Shown piece after piece: positions 54,114 to 63,782 of a DNA stretch of 64,000 nt. The notes below the pieces were generated by a model that saw only the letters and a program-made list of their open reading frames with translations, had not been told where the DNA came from and made no database searches. This DNA is from Lacticaseibacillus rhamnosus (GTDB lineage: Bacteria; Bacillota; Bacilli; Lactobacillales; Lactobacillaceae). Numbering within the stretch: position 1 is the first letter of the stretch; every line of letters begins with the position of its first letter. Made by a program: the position numbers and the translations under genes. The stretch covers positions 2,852,001 to 2,916,000 of the forward strand of contig NZ_LR134331.1 in assembly GCF_900636965.1 (NCBI RefSeq), in the 5' to 3' direction.

Positions 54114-54235
54114 GAGCGTGAACCGGCGCGCTTAGGGATCGGAGTGTAAGCGGTCTTGGGCGTGATGGCCCGGTTTTGGCCATTGCGACAAAGGTCCTTA
54201 CACGCAGATTCCTGCGCCGGTGAACGCGTTATGGT
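54114..54235. repeat. Dispersed palindromic repeat, copy 12
   Basis: It differs from copy 11 at only a few positions (TGGCC to CGGTC; CATG to CACG), so the pair looks like a recent tandem duplication. The remaining 150 bp before the PH-domain gene hold a likely promoter (TGCTATCCT) and AAACGGTTTCGTTT, a short inverted repeat. Confidence 0.9.
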
Positions 54236-54391
54236 TGGCGAACGCGTTGTGGTTATTATCTCACAAGAGTGCACCCGGTTTCGACTGGCATTCGTTAAAA
54301 AACCTCCGTTATTCCAACACTTTTGAAGCGTAAACGGTTTCGTTTAGACCAATTTTCTGCTATCCTGACGAAAACGGAGGCGACGAACAAC

Positions 54392-54862
54392 ATGGAACAA
54401 ACAGGACAGGCTTTACCGGCCACCATTCAACGAATCTGGCGTGCCAGTGCCGCAATCTGGGCTTTGGTCATTCTAATTGCCGGCTTACTTTTGATTGCGG
54501 CGTGGCATTTTTGGCATTGGTCGCTGTGGTTAGCAATAGGCGCCATGGGATTTGCCATTTTACAATTGATTTTCCGTCTTGCTTTAGTGCCCTATCGCTA
54601 CCGTTTCTGGCGGTACAACATTACCCCCACAGCCGTTTTCCTACAAAAAGGCTTCTTCTTTCAAAAAAATGAAGCCATTCCGATTGCCCGCATTCAAAAT
54701 GTGACCTTAGAAGCCGGGCCGCTGCTGCAATGGCAGGAACTTCAGCAAGTCAATATCGAAACGGCCAGCACGGCACATGTTATCGACGGTGTTACTCGAC
54801 CGGTTGCAGATCAACTGCGAAATCAGATTCTACAACTGGCCCAGGAGGCGCGCAATGAATGA
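54392..54862 (+). CDS. Bacterial PH-domain membrane protein (YdbS-like)
   Basis: This 156-aa protein has two transmembrane helices (~20-63) then a bacterial PH domain (YRYRFWRYNITPTAVFLQKG; IPIARIQNVTLEAGPLLQW; VNIETAST). It matches YdbS of Bacillus, which acts with YdbT; that pair is reported to contribute to resistance to some antimicrobial compounds. GGAGG lies eleven bases before the ATG; the longer frame is not needed. It overlaps the next gene by 8 bp. Confidence 0.85.
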   Translation: MEQTGQALPATIQRIWRASAAIWALVILIAGLLLIAAWHFWHWSLWLAIGAMGFAILQLIFRLALVPYRYRFWRYNITPTAVFLQKGFFFQKNEAIPIARIQNVTLEAGPLLQWQELQQVNIETASTAHVIDGVTRPVADQLRNQILQLAQEARNE

Positions 54863-56369
54863 CAAACCCAAACGCCTTGCACCCATTGCCATCCCCATTC
54901 ATTGGCTGATGTCATTTATTGCTTGGTGGCCGCTATTTGTCAGTGGCGGCTTTTCAATCTTGAAGAATGATATGAAGCCCCAAGAATTTTTGTTCTGGAT
55001 CAGTCTGGTATTAGGCATTTTGGTATTAACGCTGCTTTGGTCCATCGTGCATTATTTGCGCTTTACCTACTTAGTCGCACCAGACGGCTTGACCATCAAT
55101 AGCGGAGTCTTCATTCGAAAAATCAATCATATCCCATACGGCCGTATTCAAACCGTTCAGCGCCGGCAGTGGTTCTTTTTAAAACCGCTTGGCCTGGAGC
55201 AGGTCTCTATTGAAACGGCCGGGAAGGAATCCAAGAAGGCTGAAGGGATGCTGGCCGCCGTTCCGACAACGGTAGCGGATGCCATCAATCGTTATCGGCA
55301 AGGGCTTACTGATACACCAACAACTTCGGCTAGTGACCCTACGACTGAGGGCGCGCAAACCGAAGTAACACCGGCGGCAAAAACCCCAGACGCTGCCTAC
55401 AAAATCAATGCACATGATCTCAATCAATATGCGCTCACTTCGCTTGGGTTCATTCCCATCATTACCGGGATTCTCTGGCTGGTACAAAAGGTTCAAGAAT
55501 ACCTTCCCGATAGCTGGTATAAGCAAGCTGAACACGCGCTAACCGGACTGGCCATTTATCTGATTATTGCCTTAACGGTTATCGTCTTAGTGCTCGGCTT
55601 TGCCATTTCTTACCTGAACATTTTGCAGCGCTATTACCACTTCACGCTTGATCGAACCGGTAACGAATTGCAAACCAGTCGTGGCTTTTTCCAGACCAAC
55701 ACCGTCAGTGCCCAACTGTCCCGCGTCCAAGCCGTACGCTTCAAACAAAGCGTGTTACGGCAGTGGTTTCATCTCAGCACGGTTCAGGCACTTCTGGCGT
55801 CAAGTGCTGCCGATGATGAAAAAAACGATGATTTGGTTCTGATGCCCGTCATCAGGCAACGACAGGCGTTAACGACCATGCAAACATTCATTAGCTGGTT
55901 ACCAACCGCCGCCCCTGAATTAGAGCCGATACCGACTCGTCATCGCTGGTACTATGTGCGAAACATCGTGCTAGGTAATTTTGGCCTGATCGTCTTGCCG
56001 GCTATCTTAGCCAGTACCTTATGGCTGCATCTTAGCTGGTGGCTGTGGCTCTTGCCGGTTGGCTTGCTGTGGCTTGTCATCGTGGCTTTACAAGGCCAAT
56101 ACGCCGGGGCTAATGCGGCAATCGGCATCGCCGCCCCCGATCAGCTCGTCATCCAAGTGGGTGAGACTTGGACAAAGCAACGTTATTTTGTGCGCAAGAA
56201 GGATATTCAAGCCATGAGTTTCAAACAGTCGCTGTGGATGAAACCGCGAAAAATGGCACATCTGGAAATTCACATCCGCAAAGGCAATAACGATCAGAGT
56301 GTCAGTTCACGGTACATGAAAGCCGATTTAGCTAAACGCATCATGAGCTGGTACCAACCATTGCCTTAA
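54855..56369 (+). CDS. Bacterial PH-domain membrane protein (YdbT-like)
   Basis: This 504-aa protein has several transmembrane pairs, each followed by a PH-type domain: ~70-155 (LTINSGVFIRKINHIPYGRI; VSIETAGK), ~270-350 (TSRGFFQTNTVSAQLSRVQA), ~420-500 (QRYFVRKKDIQAMSFKQS). This triple arrangement fits YdbT. An Ala/Thr/Pro-rich loop (~165-190) links the first and second parts. CAGGAGG lies seven bases before the ATG. Coupled to the YdbS-like gene. Probably an envelope-protection module. Confidence 0.87.
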   Translation: MNDKPKRLAPIAIPIHWLMSFIAWWPLFVSGGFSILKNDMKPQEFLFWISLVLGILVLTLLWSIVHYLRFTYLVAPDGLTINSGVFIRKINHIPYGRIQTVQRRQWFFLKPLGLEQVSIETAGKESKKAEGMLAAVPTTVADAINRYRQGLTDTPTTSASDPTTEGAQTEVTPAAKTPDAAYKINAHDLNQYALTSLGFIPIITGILWLVQKVQEYLPDSWYKQAEHALTGLAIYLIIALTVIVLVLGFAISYLNILQRYYHFTLDRTGNELQTSRGFFQTNTVSAQLSRVQAVRFKQSVLRQWFHLSTVQALLASSAADDEKNDDLVLMPVIRQRQALTTMQTFISWLPTAAPELEPIPTRHRWYYVRNIVLGNFGLIVLPAILASTLWLHLSWWLWLLPVGLLWLVIVALQGQYAGANAAIGIAAPDQLVIQVGETWTKQRYFVRKKDIQAMSFKQSLWMKPRKMAHLEIHIRKGNNDQSVSSRYMKADLAKRIMSWYQPLP

Positions 56370-56400
56370 TCAGTCACTTTAAAAGTCAGGAGTCTTTCCT

Positions 56401-57177
56401 TTGCTACTCACCAAGATCGAATACGCACCACCACGTCATCACAGCGATTACCCGTTTAATTTGCCTTGGCAAGCCGATTTTCACGAATTAATCCTGACCC
56501 GTCCGGTGACCATTTTAACCGGCGACAATGGTAGTGGAAAATCAACGTTGCTCAATGCGATCGCTGCCAATTACAATGCCATCCTCATGAGTGGTGCCGC
56601 TTTGGAAGACGACCCTGAGTATGACAATAGCCGCGCCTTGGCCCGCCACCTTAAGCTAACGTGGACATATCGGACCAAAGCCGGCTTTTTCTTTCGCGCC
56701 GATGATTTCATTTCATTCATTCGCGCCACCCGCGGCCACATCAAGTACGCGCAAACGCAACTTGAACATCTCGCCCCGCAAAGTTTGGAGCGCCTGCCCT
56801 ATCTCAATACCCTAAGCGCAATCAAACATTTGTATCAGGTAGATTTAGACACTTTATCCCACGGCCGGGCGTTTCTGGCCTTATTTCGGGCGCGATTGCA
56901 TGCCAACGCTTTATATTTATTAGACGAGCCAGAATCCCCCTTGACGCCGGAAAATCAGCTCAGCCTGTTAGCCCTGATTCATGCCGCAGTCGCAAATGGT
57001 GCACAGTTTATCATCAGTACCCATTCCCCTATCCTGATGGCTTATCCTGACGCCCAACTGCTCGCATTAGGCGACACCTTGGCACCCGTTCACTATGATC
57101 AAATCGACCATATCACTTTTCTGCGTAACTTCTTAGATGACCCGCAACGTTTCGTCTATCACCTGCTCAACGACTAA
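56401..57177 (+). CDS. AAA/ABC-type ATPase (SbcC/RecF-like fold)
   Basis: This 258-aa soluble ATPase has Walker [13 protein letters not shown] at ~41-52, Walker B LYLLDEPESPLTPENQ and the switch motif FIISTHSPILMAYPDA. No permease accompanies it; this group (AAA_21-like) is often of unknown role. The start is TTG with AGGAG eight bases upstream. It follows the PH-domain pair by about 30 bp on the same strand and may share its transcript. Confidence 0.85.
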   Translation: MLLTKIEYAPPRHHSDYPFNLPWQADFHELILTRPVTILTGDNGSGKSTLLNAIAANYNAILMSGAALEDDPEYDNSRALARHLKLTWTYRTKAGFFFRADDFISFIRATRGHIKYAQTQLEHLAPQSLERLPYLNTLSAIKHLYQVDLDTLSHGRAFLALFRARLHANALYLLDEPESPLTPENQLSLLALIHAAVANGAQFIISTHSPILMAYPDAQLLALGDTLAPVHYDQIDHITFLRNFLDDPQRFVYHLLND

Positions 57178-57287
57178 GCGATTGGCATGATCGCTAAAAG
57201 TGTTTTAAGCTGAAGGTGACAAGTAGCTGACATTGTTTATCAAAGGGAAATCCGATGCCAAAACGCATCCATGAAAGGAGAAGTTGT

Positions 57288-58154
57288 ATGCTAACAGCAG
57301 CTTGGACTAAGCAATTACCGTTGCAACACATTACCGCGATCACACCAGTAGGCGGAGGCGATGTCAATCAAGCATATCGGGTTGACACCGCGGAAAAGCC
57401 TTATTTTCTACTCGTTCAACCAGGCTATCCGGCCAGTTTCTATGCCGGCGAAATTGCCGGGTTAGAGGCATTTGAGCAGGCAGACATTCTGGCTCCACGG
57501 GTGATTGCTAATGACACCATTGAAGGTGATGGCTACCTGCTGCTTAGCTTCCTGACCAGCGGCAGTGGCTCGCAGCGTGATCTCGGTCACTTGGTTGCCC
57601 ACTTACATCAACACCACGAACCCTCTGGCCGCTTTGGCTTCGACTATCCATATGCCGGCACCAGCGTTTCGTTTGCCAATGACTGGACCGACTCCTGGGC
57701 TGACTTATTCATCCATCAACGCCTCGACAAGCTCTCCGCCCATCTGCGTCAAAAAGGCTTGTGGCAAGCAGCCGATCAGACAACTTTTCAACAGGTTCGA
57801 ACCATCATTCAAAAAACGCTTAATCAGCATCATAGTGAGGCGTCCTTATTGCACGGCGACTTATGGGGTGGCAACTATATGTTCACAGCAGACGGTCAGC
57901 CGGCGTTAATTGATCCGGCCGCTTTGTATGGCGACCGCGAACTCGATATCGGCGTGACGACCGTTTTCGGCGGCTTCACCCAAGACTTCTACACGGGCTA
58001 TCAGGAAGTTTATCCCCTTGATCCCGGCTATCAGTTCAGGCTCGAATTCTACCGGCTGTATTATCTGATGGTTCACCTTGATAAGTTCGGCATGGGCTAT
58101 GCTGGCAGTGTCGCCGCCGTCATGGACCGCATCTTAGACCACGGTTTGGCATGA
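57288..58154 (+). CDS. Fructosamine kinase-family phosphotransferase
   Basis: This 288-aa kinase-like protein has GGGDVNQAYRVDT as the nucleotide-binding loop, the catalytic loop LLHGDLWGGNYMF, then LIDPAALYGDRELDIGVTTVFGGF, all typical of the FN3K/YniA family. These phosphorylate sugars attached to amines (Amadori products), leading to their release. AAGGAG lies seven or eight bases before the ATG; eleven upstream codons are dropped. Ends before a strong terminator. Confidence 0.92.
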   Translation: MLTAAWTKQLPLQHITAITPVGGGDVNQAYRVDTAEKPYFLLVQPGYPASFYAGEIAGLEAFEQADILAPRVIANDTIEGDGYLLLSFLTSGSGSQRDLGHLVAHLHQHHEPSGRFGFDYPYAGTSVSFANDWTDSWADLFIHQRLDKLSAHLRQKGLWQAADQTTFQQVRTIIQKTLNQHHSEASLLHGDLWGGNYMFTADGQPALIDPAALYGDRELDIGVTTVFGGFTQDFYTGYQEVYPLDPGYQFRLEFYRLYYLMVHLDKFGMGYAGSVAAVMDRILDHGLA

Positions 58155-58225
58155 GACTCCCATTTCCTGCTAAGCATCCGGATTATTTCCCGGGAAATGT
58201 GGCAGCAATTTCGAAAATACCACTC

Positions 58226-58263
58226 AAAAATCGGTTCAGGATCATATCCCGAACCGATTTTTT
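58226..58263. terminator. Bidirectional terminator
   Basis: AAAAATCGGTTC and GAACCGATTTTT form a perfect 12-bp stem between two convergent units. Confidence 0.92.
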
Positions 58264-58292
58264 AGTATATCTATGCTTAAATTTGAACAACC

Positions 58293-59033
58293 TCAGGCAT
58301 TCAAAACCTTATTCAAGAAACTCTTAGTACGCTCCTCTTTTGGATGCTCGAAAATGTCTGTCGGTGTCCCTTGTTCAAGGATTGTACCGTTGTCAAAGAA
58401 GACCACCCGATCGGCAACTTCTTTAGCAAAGCCCATTTCGTGGGTAACGATCACCATCGTCATCCCTTGTTTAGCGAGTCGGCGCATAACGCCCAAGACA
58501 TCGCCAACCATTTCCGGATCCAAAGCACTGGTCGGCTCATCGAACAGCATAATATCCGGATGCATGGCCAATGCCCGGGCAATTGCCACCCGCTGTTGTT
58601 GGCCACCGGAAAGCTGTGCCGGCATCGCATCTGCCTTATCGGTCAAGCCAACCACTTCAAGCATCTCCTTAGCTTGTTGGGTTGCTTCTTCTTTGCTGGC
58701 AATGCCTAGTTCAATCGGAGCCAACGTAATATTACCCATGACCGACATGTTCGGGAACAGGTTAAAATGCTGGAAGACCATGCCGATTTTTTCGCGAACT
58801 TTATTGATATTCGTTCCTTTATGGGCAATGTCTTCACCGTCAATCAAGATCTCGCCGCTTGTCACCGTTTCAAGACCATTGATCATCCGCAAAACGGTAC
58901 TTTTCCCGGCACCAGACGCCCCGATCATGACAACAACTTCATTGTTTGCAACGTTTAAATTAACGCCTTTGACCACATCGTTATCGCCGAAGCTCTTGTG
59001 GACATTTTTCATTTCAACTCGATACTGACTCAT
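58293..59033 (-). CDS. Amino-acid ABC transporter ATP-binding protein (GlnQ-like)
   Basis: This 246-aa ATPase has Walker [10 protein letters not shown], signature [19 protein letters not shown], Walker [15 protein letters not shown] and VTHEMGF. Its start overlaps the stop of the fused permease gene by 4 bp (ATGA). It is the only ATPase next to two tandem binding protein-permease genes and probably powers both. The transporter at 18.2 kb, which lacks its own, may also use an ATPase of this kind. Confidence 0.96.
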   Translation of the reverse strand: MSQYRVEMKNVHKSFGDNDVVKGVNLNVANNEVVVMIGASGAGKSTVLRMINGLETVTSGEILIDGEDIAHKGTNINKVREKIGMVFQHFNLFPNMSVMGNITLAPIELGIASKEEATQQAKEMLEVVGLTDKADAMPAQLSGGQQQRVAIARALAMHPDIMLFDEPTSALDPEMVGDVLGVMRRLAKQGMTMVIVTHEMGFAKEVADRVVFFDNGTILEQGTPTDIFEHPKEERTKSFLNKVLNA

Positions 59034-60496
59034 GCTTTCACCTTCTTCTGAACCCAGTTACTCAGCCAGGTTAATAGGGTAATGATAATTAAGTAAATCA
59101 ACGCGACCATTGTCCAAATCTTGAACCCTTCCATGTTCCGGGCAATGATGATTTTCCCGGTTTGCGTCAGTTCAAGTAAGCCGATGATGGACAGAATAGA
59201 CGTATCCTTCAAGGTAATAATAAACTGGTTGATGAAACTCGGGATCATGATCTTAATCCCTTGTGGCAGAATCACTTTGCGCATCGCTTTCCCAAAAGGC
59301 AACCCTAAACTGCGCGCCGCTTCCATCTGTCCGGGATCGACGGCTTGGATGCCGCCTTTAACAAACGCCGCCGTGTACGCCCCTTCGTTTAGGGTCAAGG
59401 TTACAATCCCGGCGATGAATGCCGGTACTTTTGATCCGATGAGACTTGGCACCCCGGTATAAATGAAGAGTGCCAGAACCATCAACGGCAGTCCGCGGAA
59501 AATATAAATAAATGTCGTTGCGATGCCTTGGCACAACTTATTTGGAATGACCCCTAAGAAGCCAATCAAAATGCCGACCAAAGTAGCAAAGAAAATGGCG
59601 ACAATGGTCAAGACCATGGTCTCACGCAGGCCATCCATCAAGGTCGACCAGTTGGCTTTCAGTAAGCCGATAAATGACCGATCAGTGGTCTGACTGTTGC
59701 CAGCGGCGGTCTTTTGCGATTCGGCACTGCCATTGCCAAGGTAGTGCTCGATGATCTTATCGTATTGCCCATTGGCCCGCAGCTTCTTGAGGCCGGTATT
59801 AAACTTGCTGATCAATGCCTGATTATTCTTAGAAGCTGCAAACCCGTAAGAACCTTCACGTGCCGGTTTACCGACAAGCTTCAGTGCCATGCCGTTATTG
59901 ATACCGTATTGCATGACTGGCTGATCTTCAAAACACGCCGCCGAATTACCCGTAATGACATCCTGATACATGTTGTTCGAGTCATCAAAAGTGACGGTCG
60001 TAAAGCCGTATTTTTGTTTAATGCTATTGGCATAATCGGCCGAATCCGTTCCGGTCTTGATGGCAACGCGTTTGCCGCGTAAATCTTTTAACGACTTGAT
60101 CTTACTCTTCTTGGCAACGGCCATGACTACGCCGGATTTATAGTACGGATCACTCATCAAAAACTTTTGCTTACGTTCTGGTGTGATGGACATACCGGCA
60201 ATCACACCGTCAATCTGTTTTGCTTCAAGCGCCTGCACCGCTGCATTGAACCCCAGCGGTTTGATTTCGACCTTGAATCCTTCCTCTTTGGCAATGGCCT
60301 TAATCAAATCAAGGTCAATCCCGACATACTTGTTATCCTGATTGGCAAATTCAAACGGTGCAAAAGTGACATCCGTTCCAATCGTATATGTTTTCTGTGC
60401 TGCCGCCACCGTCTTGCCGGGGATTAATGCCCCGAGCATTAAAGGTAAGGCGACTAGCAGACTTAGCAGCCATTTCCGCTTCAACCCAAACACCAC
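59030..60496 (-). CDS. Amino-acid ABC transporter, fused substrate-binding protein and permease (tandem copy B)
   Basis: This protein of up to 488 aa has a signal peptide, a binding domain (~35-260, [37 protein letters not shown]), then a permease (~275-485) with [22 protein letters not shown]. By alignment with copy A the true start is likely TTG at 60484 (LKRKW) rather than GTG at 60496. The permease half is nearly identical to copy A, while the binding half differs more, pointing to different ligands after duplication. Confidence 0.92.
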   Translation of the reverse strand: MVFGLKRKWLLSLLVALPLMLGALIPGKTVAAAQKTYTIGTDVTFAPFEFANQDNKYVGIDLDLIKAIAKEEGFKVEIKPLGFNAAVQALEAKQIDGVIAGMSITPERKQKFLMSDPYYKSGVVMAVAKKSKIKSLKDLRGKRVAIKTGTDSADYANSIKQKYGFTTVTFDDSNNMYQDVITGNSAACFEDQPVMQYGINNGMALKLVGKPAREGSYGFAASKNNQALISKFNTGLKKLRANGQYDKIIEHYLGNGSAESQKTAAGNSQTTDRSFIGLLKANWSTLMDGLRETMVLTIVAIFFATLVGILIGFLGVIPNKLCQGIATTFIYIFRGLPLMVLALFIYTGVPSLIGSKVPAFIAGIVTLTLNEGAYTAAFVKGGIQAVDPGQMEAARSLGLPFGKAMRKVILPQGIKIMIPSFINQFIITLKDTSILSIIGLLELTQTGKIIIARNMEGFKIWTMVALIYLIIITLLTWLSNWVQKKVKA

Positions 60497-60766
60497 GCTT
60501 TCTAATGATTACCAGCCCATTAGGCCGTTATTGCATGCGCCAGTTTAAAAATAACTGGTTGTGCGCCAACCACCGTCACTCAGTACATTGCTGCCCGAGT
60601 CTGGTTCTGCCACCTACTTGTTTAAGTATGCGGCCAAGCGCAGCTCATCTCCTCGCACTAGTTCGATTTTTAAACTTACTATCCTATGCTAGCGGAACTA
60701 AATAGTTGCTGTCCAGCGTTGATGTTAGCTTTCCTTACATTTGTCACATTATTTTACGTAGCCGGC
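60497..60766. other. Spacer between tandem transporter genes, no gene
   Basis: It contains a hairpin CCAGTT/AACTGG (around 60540-60558). AGGTGGCAGAACC on the minus strand superficially recalls a T-box but lacks the rest. No clear terminator or promoter. Confidence 0.4.
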
Positions 60767-62227
60767 CTAGACCTCCATGCGTCGTTGTACCCAGTTGCTA
60801 AGCCATGTCAGCACGGTGATGATAATCAGATAAATCAGCGCAACCATGGTCCAAATCTTGAACCCTTCCATGTTGCGGGCAATGATAATCTTCCCGGTTT
60901 GCGTCAATTCCAGAATACCAATAATAGACAGAATCGAAGTATCCTTGAGCGTAATAATGAATTGATTGATGAAACTCGGAATCATAATCTTGATCCCTTG
61001 TGGCAGGATGACTTTCCGCATCGCTTTTCCAAATGGTAAGCCTAAGCTGCGGGCTGCTTCCATTTGGCCGACATCCACTGCCTGAATACCACCTTTGACA
61101 AAAGCTGCCGTGTACGCCCCTTCATTCAGCGTCAGCGTGATGATCCCGGCAACAAACGCCGGTATCTTGGAACCGATTAAACTTGGTACGCCGGTGTAAA
61201 TGAACAGCGCTAGCACCAGCAACGGTAAACCGCGGAAAATATAAATAAATGTCGTCGCCACCCCGCGAGCAAACCGATTCGGTAAAACACCTAACAACCC
61301 AACCAAGATCCCAACGGCAGTCGCAAAGAAAATAGCCACAATGGTCACGACCATAGTTTCCCGCAGCCCGTTCATCAAGGTGCCCCAGTTTTCCCGCAAT
61401 AAACCTAGAAAACTCCGATCAGTGTCTTGGGTCTTGGCGCTTGTCTGCTTTTGCGCTGCTTGTGTACCATTGCCAAGATACTTGGCAACAATCTTGGCAT
61501 AAGTACCATCAGCCTTGACCTTTTTCAAGCCGGCGTTAAACTTTTGATCAAGTTCGTCACTGCGCCCTTTTTGAGTGGCAAAGCCGTAATAGCTGGCCTT
61601 ACTTTCAGGTCCGGCAAGTTTGAGCTTCAAACCAGTCGCAATGGCATATTGCAACACCGGCTTATCATCAAAACAGGCCACTGAATTGCCGGTGATGACG
61701 TCTTGATACATATTATTGGAATCATCAAATGTCACTGTGCTGAAGCCATATTTAGACTTCAAGCTCATCGCAAAGTCCGCGGCTGCGGTACCAGTCTTCA
61801 AAGCAACGCGTTTACCGCGCAAATCTTTAAGCTGGTTAACCCCACTGTTTTTCGCGACTGCCATTGCGACGGCCGTTTTATAATATGGATCACTCATCGC
61901 AAACTTCTGCTTACGTTCCGGCGTGATCTGCATGCCGGCAATCACCCCGTCAATCTGATGGGCTTCTAATGCCTGCACCGCTGCGTTGAATCCTAATGGC
62001 TTAATGTCGACACGAAATCCTTCCGCTTTGGCAATTGCCTGCATGAGATCAATATCGATCCCGACATACTGATTATGTTTATCGGCAAACTCAAACGGGG
62101 CATAAGTGACATCCGTTCCAATCACATATGTTTTCTTCGCCGCGTGCGTTGATACCGGCATCGCCATACTCAGTGTCAGTATCAACGCAGCCACCCCAGC
62201 TACGCACCACTTCCAAACCCGTTTCAT
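60767..62227 (-). CDS. Amino-acid ABC transporter, fused substrate-binding protein and permease (tandem copy A)
   Basis: This 486-aa protein starts at MKRVWKW (GAAAGATGG upstream; twelve extra codons are dropped). It has a signal peptide ending near THAAK, a binding domain ([37 protein letters not shown]), and a permease with [22 protein letters not shown]. The first of a tandem pair: almost identical to copy B in the permease, distinct in the binding half (DKPVLQYAIATGLKL versus [15 protein letters not shown]). Substrate probably polar amino acids. Confidence 0.93.
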   Translation of the reverse strand: MKRVWKWCVAGVAALILTLSMAMPVSTHAAKKTYVIGTDVTYAPFEFADKHNQYVGIDIDLMQAIAKAEGFRVDIKPLGFNAAVQALEAHQIDGVIAGMQITPERKQKFAMSDPYYKTAVAMAVAKNSGVNQLKDLRGKRVALKTGTAAADFAMSLKSKYGFSTVTFDDSNNMYQDVITGNSVACFDDKPVLQYAIATGLKLKLAGPESKASYYGFATQKGRSDELDQKFNAGLKKVKADGTYAKIVAKYLGNGTQAAQKQTSAKTQDTDRSFLGLLRENWGTLMNGLRETMVVTIVAIFFATAVGILVGLLGVLPNRFARGVATTFIYIFRGLPLLVLALFIYTGVPSLIGSKIPAFVAGIITLTLNEGAYTAAFVKGGIQAVDVGQMEAARSLGLPFGKAMRKVILPQGIKIMIPSFINQFIITLKDTSILSIIGILELTQTGKIIIARNMEGFKIWTMVALIYLIIITVLTWLSNWVQRRMEV

Positions 62228-62433
62228 GAAAACACCATCTTTCTCATATTTACTTAACACCACGACAAATCAACCATCGTGATCCGGCAGTGGCCCTTTA
62301 TGACTGAGCCCAAAAAACATTTTGCCGTATTCACAGCTACCAAGTCTACCGATTTTCTGAAAGCTTGTCCATGCGCACTGAGAAGAAGATTGTTTTATAC
62401 TAAGAGAAACTAATAAGAAAATGGGATGAAGCC

Positions 62434-62982
62434 ATGTTTAGCTACCTAATTGATTATGACCTGAAACTAGCACTACCTCGTCCGGAAATTGATGGCCCGC
62501 TTTTATTCGAGCAAATCGAAACTAGTCGCGATTCATTGGCCGCTTTTTTACCATGGGTTGCTACCACGTTAACTGCCGATGATGAAATCAATTTCTTAGC
62601 TGCCACCTTGAAAAGCTTCGGTGAACAACGCGCGCTGCATTTGGTCATTCACCAAGCTGATGCCCCGGTTGGTATTATCAGTCTCAATACCATCGATCAC
62701 ACCCTTCATCATAAGGCCGATATCGGTTACTGGCTGACATCATCTGCGCGTGGCAAGGGTATCATGCATAAGTCAGTCGAAGCCATGGCTGATATTGCTT
62801 TTCATGATTACGATCTTAATAAGCTGACACTGAATGCAGCCGTCACCAACGATGCCAGCAATCACGTCGCCGAAAAAGCCGGGTTTCATTTGGACGGCAT
62901 TTTACGTCAGGAAGATCCGCATCACAATGGCGACTTTCTTGACGTAAACACCTACTCCTTGCTTCGGTCAGAATGGTCTTAA
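62434..62982 (+). CDS. GNAT-family N-acetyltransferase (RimL-like)
   Basis: This 182-aa acetyltransferase has the RimJ/RimL layout (IDGPLLFEQIETSRDSLAAFLPW; ADIGYWLTSSARGKGIMHKS as the acetyl-CoA loop; NHVAEKAGFHLDGILRQED). The likely substrate is a protein N-terminus or a small amine; not known. The only upstream signal is GGGATG, a modest ribosome site. Its stop codon directly adjoins a parS-like site. Confidence 0.88.
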   Translation: MFSYLIDYDLKLALPRPEIDGPLLFEQIETSRDSLAAFLPWVATTLTADDEINFLAATLKSFGEQRALHLVIHQADAPVGIISLNTIDHTLHHKADIGYWLTSSARGKGIMHKSVEAMADIAFHDYDLNKLTLNAAVTNDASNHVAEKAGFHLDGILRQEDPHHNGDFLDVNTYSLLRSEWS

Positions 62983-62998
62983 TGTTCCACGAGAAACA
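62983..62998 (+). other. parS-like site (one mismatch)
   Basis: TGTTCCACGAGAAACA matches the consensus TGTTCCACGTGAAACA at 15 of 16 positions. It sits one base after the GNAT stop codon. Confidence 0.7.
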
Positions 62999-63055
62999 TT
63001 AAGCGCTTATTTTTCAAAACGGGCACTTATTGAAAAGTGGCCCACGAATCATTTA

Positions 63056-63102
63056 AAAAGCGAATGAGTCTCCTTAAACTTTAGGAGAACTCATTCGCTT
63101 TA
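63056..63102. terminator. Bidirectional terminator
   Basis: AAAGCGAATGAGT and ACTCATTCGCTTT pair perfectly, extended by TCC/GGA inside. Between the GNAT and SpoIIM-like genes. Confidence 0.9.
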
Positions 63103-63158
63103 GTTTATGTTGCCAAAAAAAGATTGACACTCGGTTCAAGACAAACATCCATCAGCTA

Positions 63159-63782
63159 TCAATGAACAATCAGTCGCAAAAGTACCGGGGTCACAAAACC
63201 TTCAATCAACGCTGCCACTGCAATCATGGGTACGACGATGCAAACATATTGTAAGGCAATGGCTTTGACATCCAGCGGTGACTTTTCATAATGAGCATCA
63301 GAAAAGAAACGCTTGATTGAATGACGCAGTGCGCGATTGACTTGTGCTGCTAGGGTCACACCGATAATCAAAGCGCTCATTTCAAGAATGCCGTGTGGTA
63401 GAATTCCCAAAGCAAATGCGGCTAGTGCTCCGCTGAGACCCATCTTGGCTGCATAAACGCCCATGACTAAGCCGACTGACGCACATGTCACCACATACGA
63501 AAGCCAATAAAGAAATGGAATCGGGATCATACTTATTAGCATCAGCCCCAAAGCAACGCGTTCATTATTAAGCAAGATCATCCAAAAAGCATGGAGATTG
63601 TCTTTTGGTTCTGCAAATTTGTCTGACAATCCGGTCACAATTTGGTGAATAAATGTCGGATTCGCATCCATCACAATGTAGGTAAGTAAGCTCACCATAA
63701 TGGTAATCGCAATAAACAAGAGCCAGCCTACCAACAAATAATGCCCGATAATATCCAAGTGATACGTCAACCGTTTTTTCAT
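63159..63782 (-). CDS. SpoIIM-like (stage II sporulation protein M family) membrane protein
   Basis: This 207-aa protein has about five transmembrane segments and the family motif ALGILPHGILEMSALIIG. The family occurs in non-sporulating bacteria, where its role is unknown; in Bacillus SpoIIM is part of an engulfment complex that remodels peptidoglycan. GGAGGGG lies before the ATG. It is transcribed from near the right edge; a TATACT-like -10 lies about 40 bp upstream. Confidence 0.88.
   Translation of the reverse strand: MKKRLTYHLDIIGHYLLVGWLLFIAITIMVSLLTYIVMDANPTFIHQIVTGLSDKFAEPKDNLHAFWMILLNNERVALGLMLISMIPIPFLYWLSYVVTCASVGLVMGVYAAKMGLSGALAAFALGILPHGILEMSALIIGVTLAAQVNRALRHSIKRFFSDAHYEKSPLDVKAIALQYVCIVVPMIAVAALIEGFVTPVLLRLIVH

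Noticed and set aside
60497-60766. T-box-like AGGTGGCAGAACC on the minus strand
   Set aside because: Lacks the rest of the T-box consensus (stem I, specifier, full antiterminator) and a terminator.
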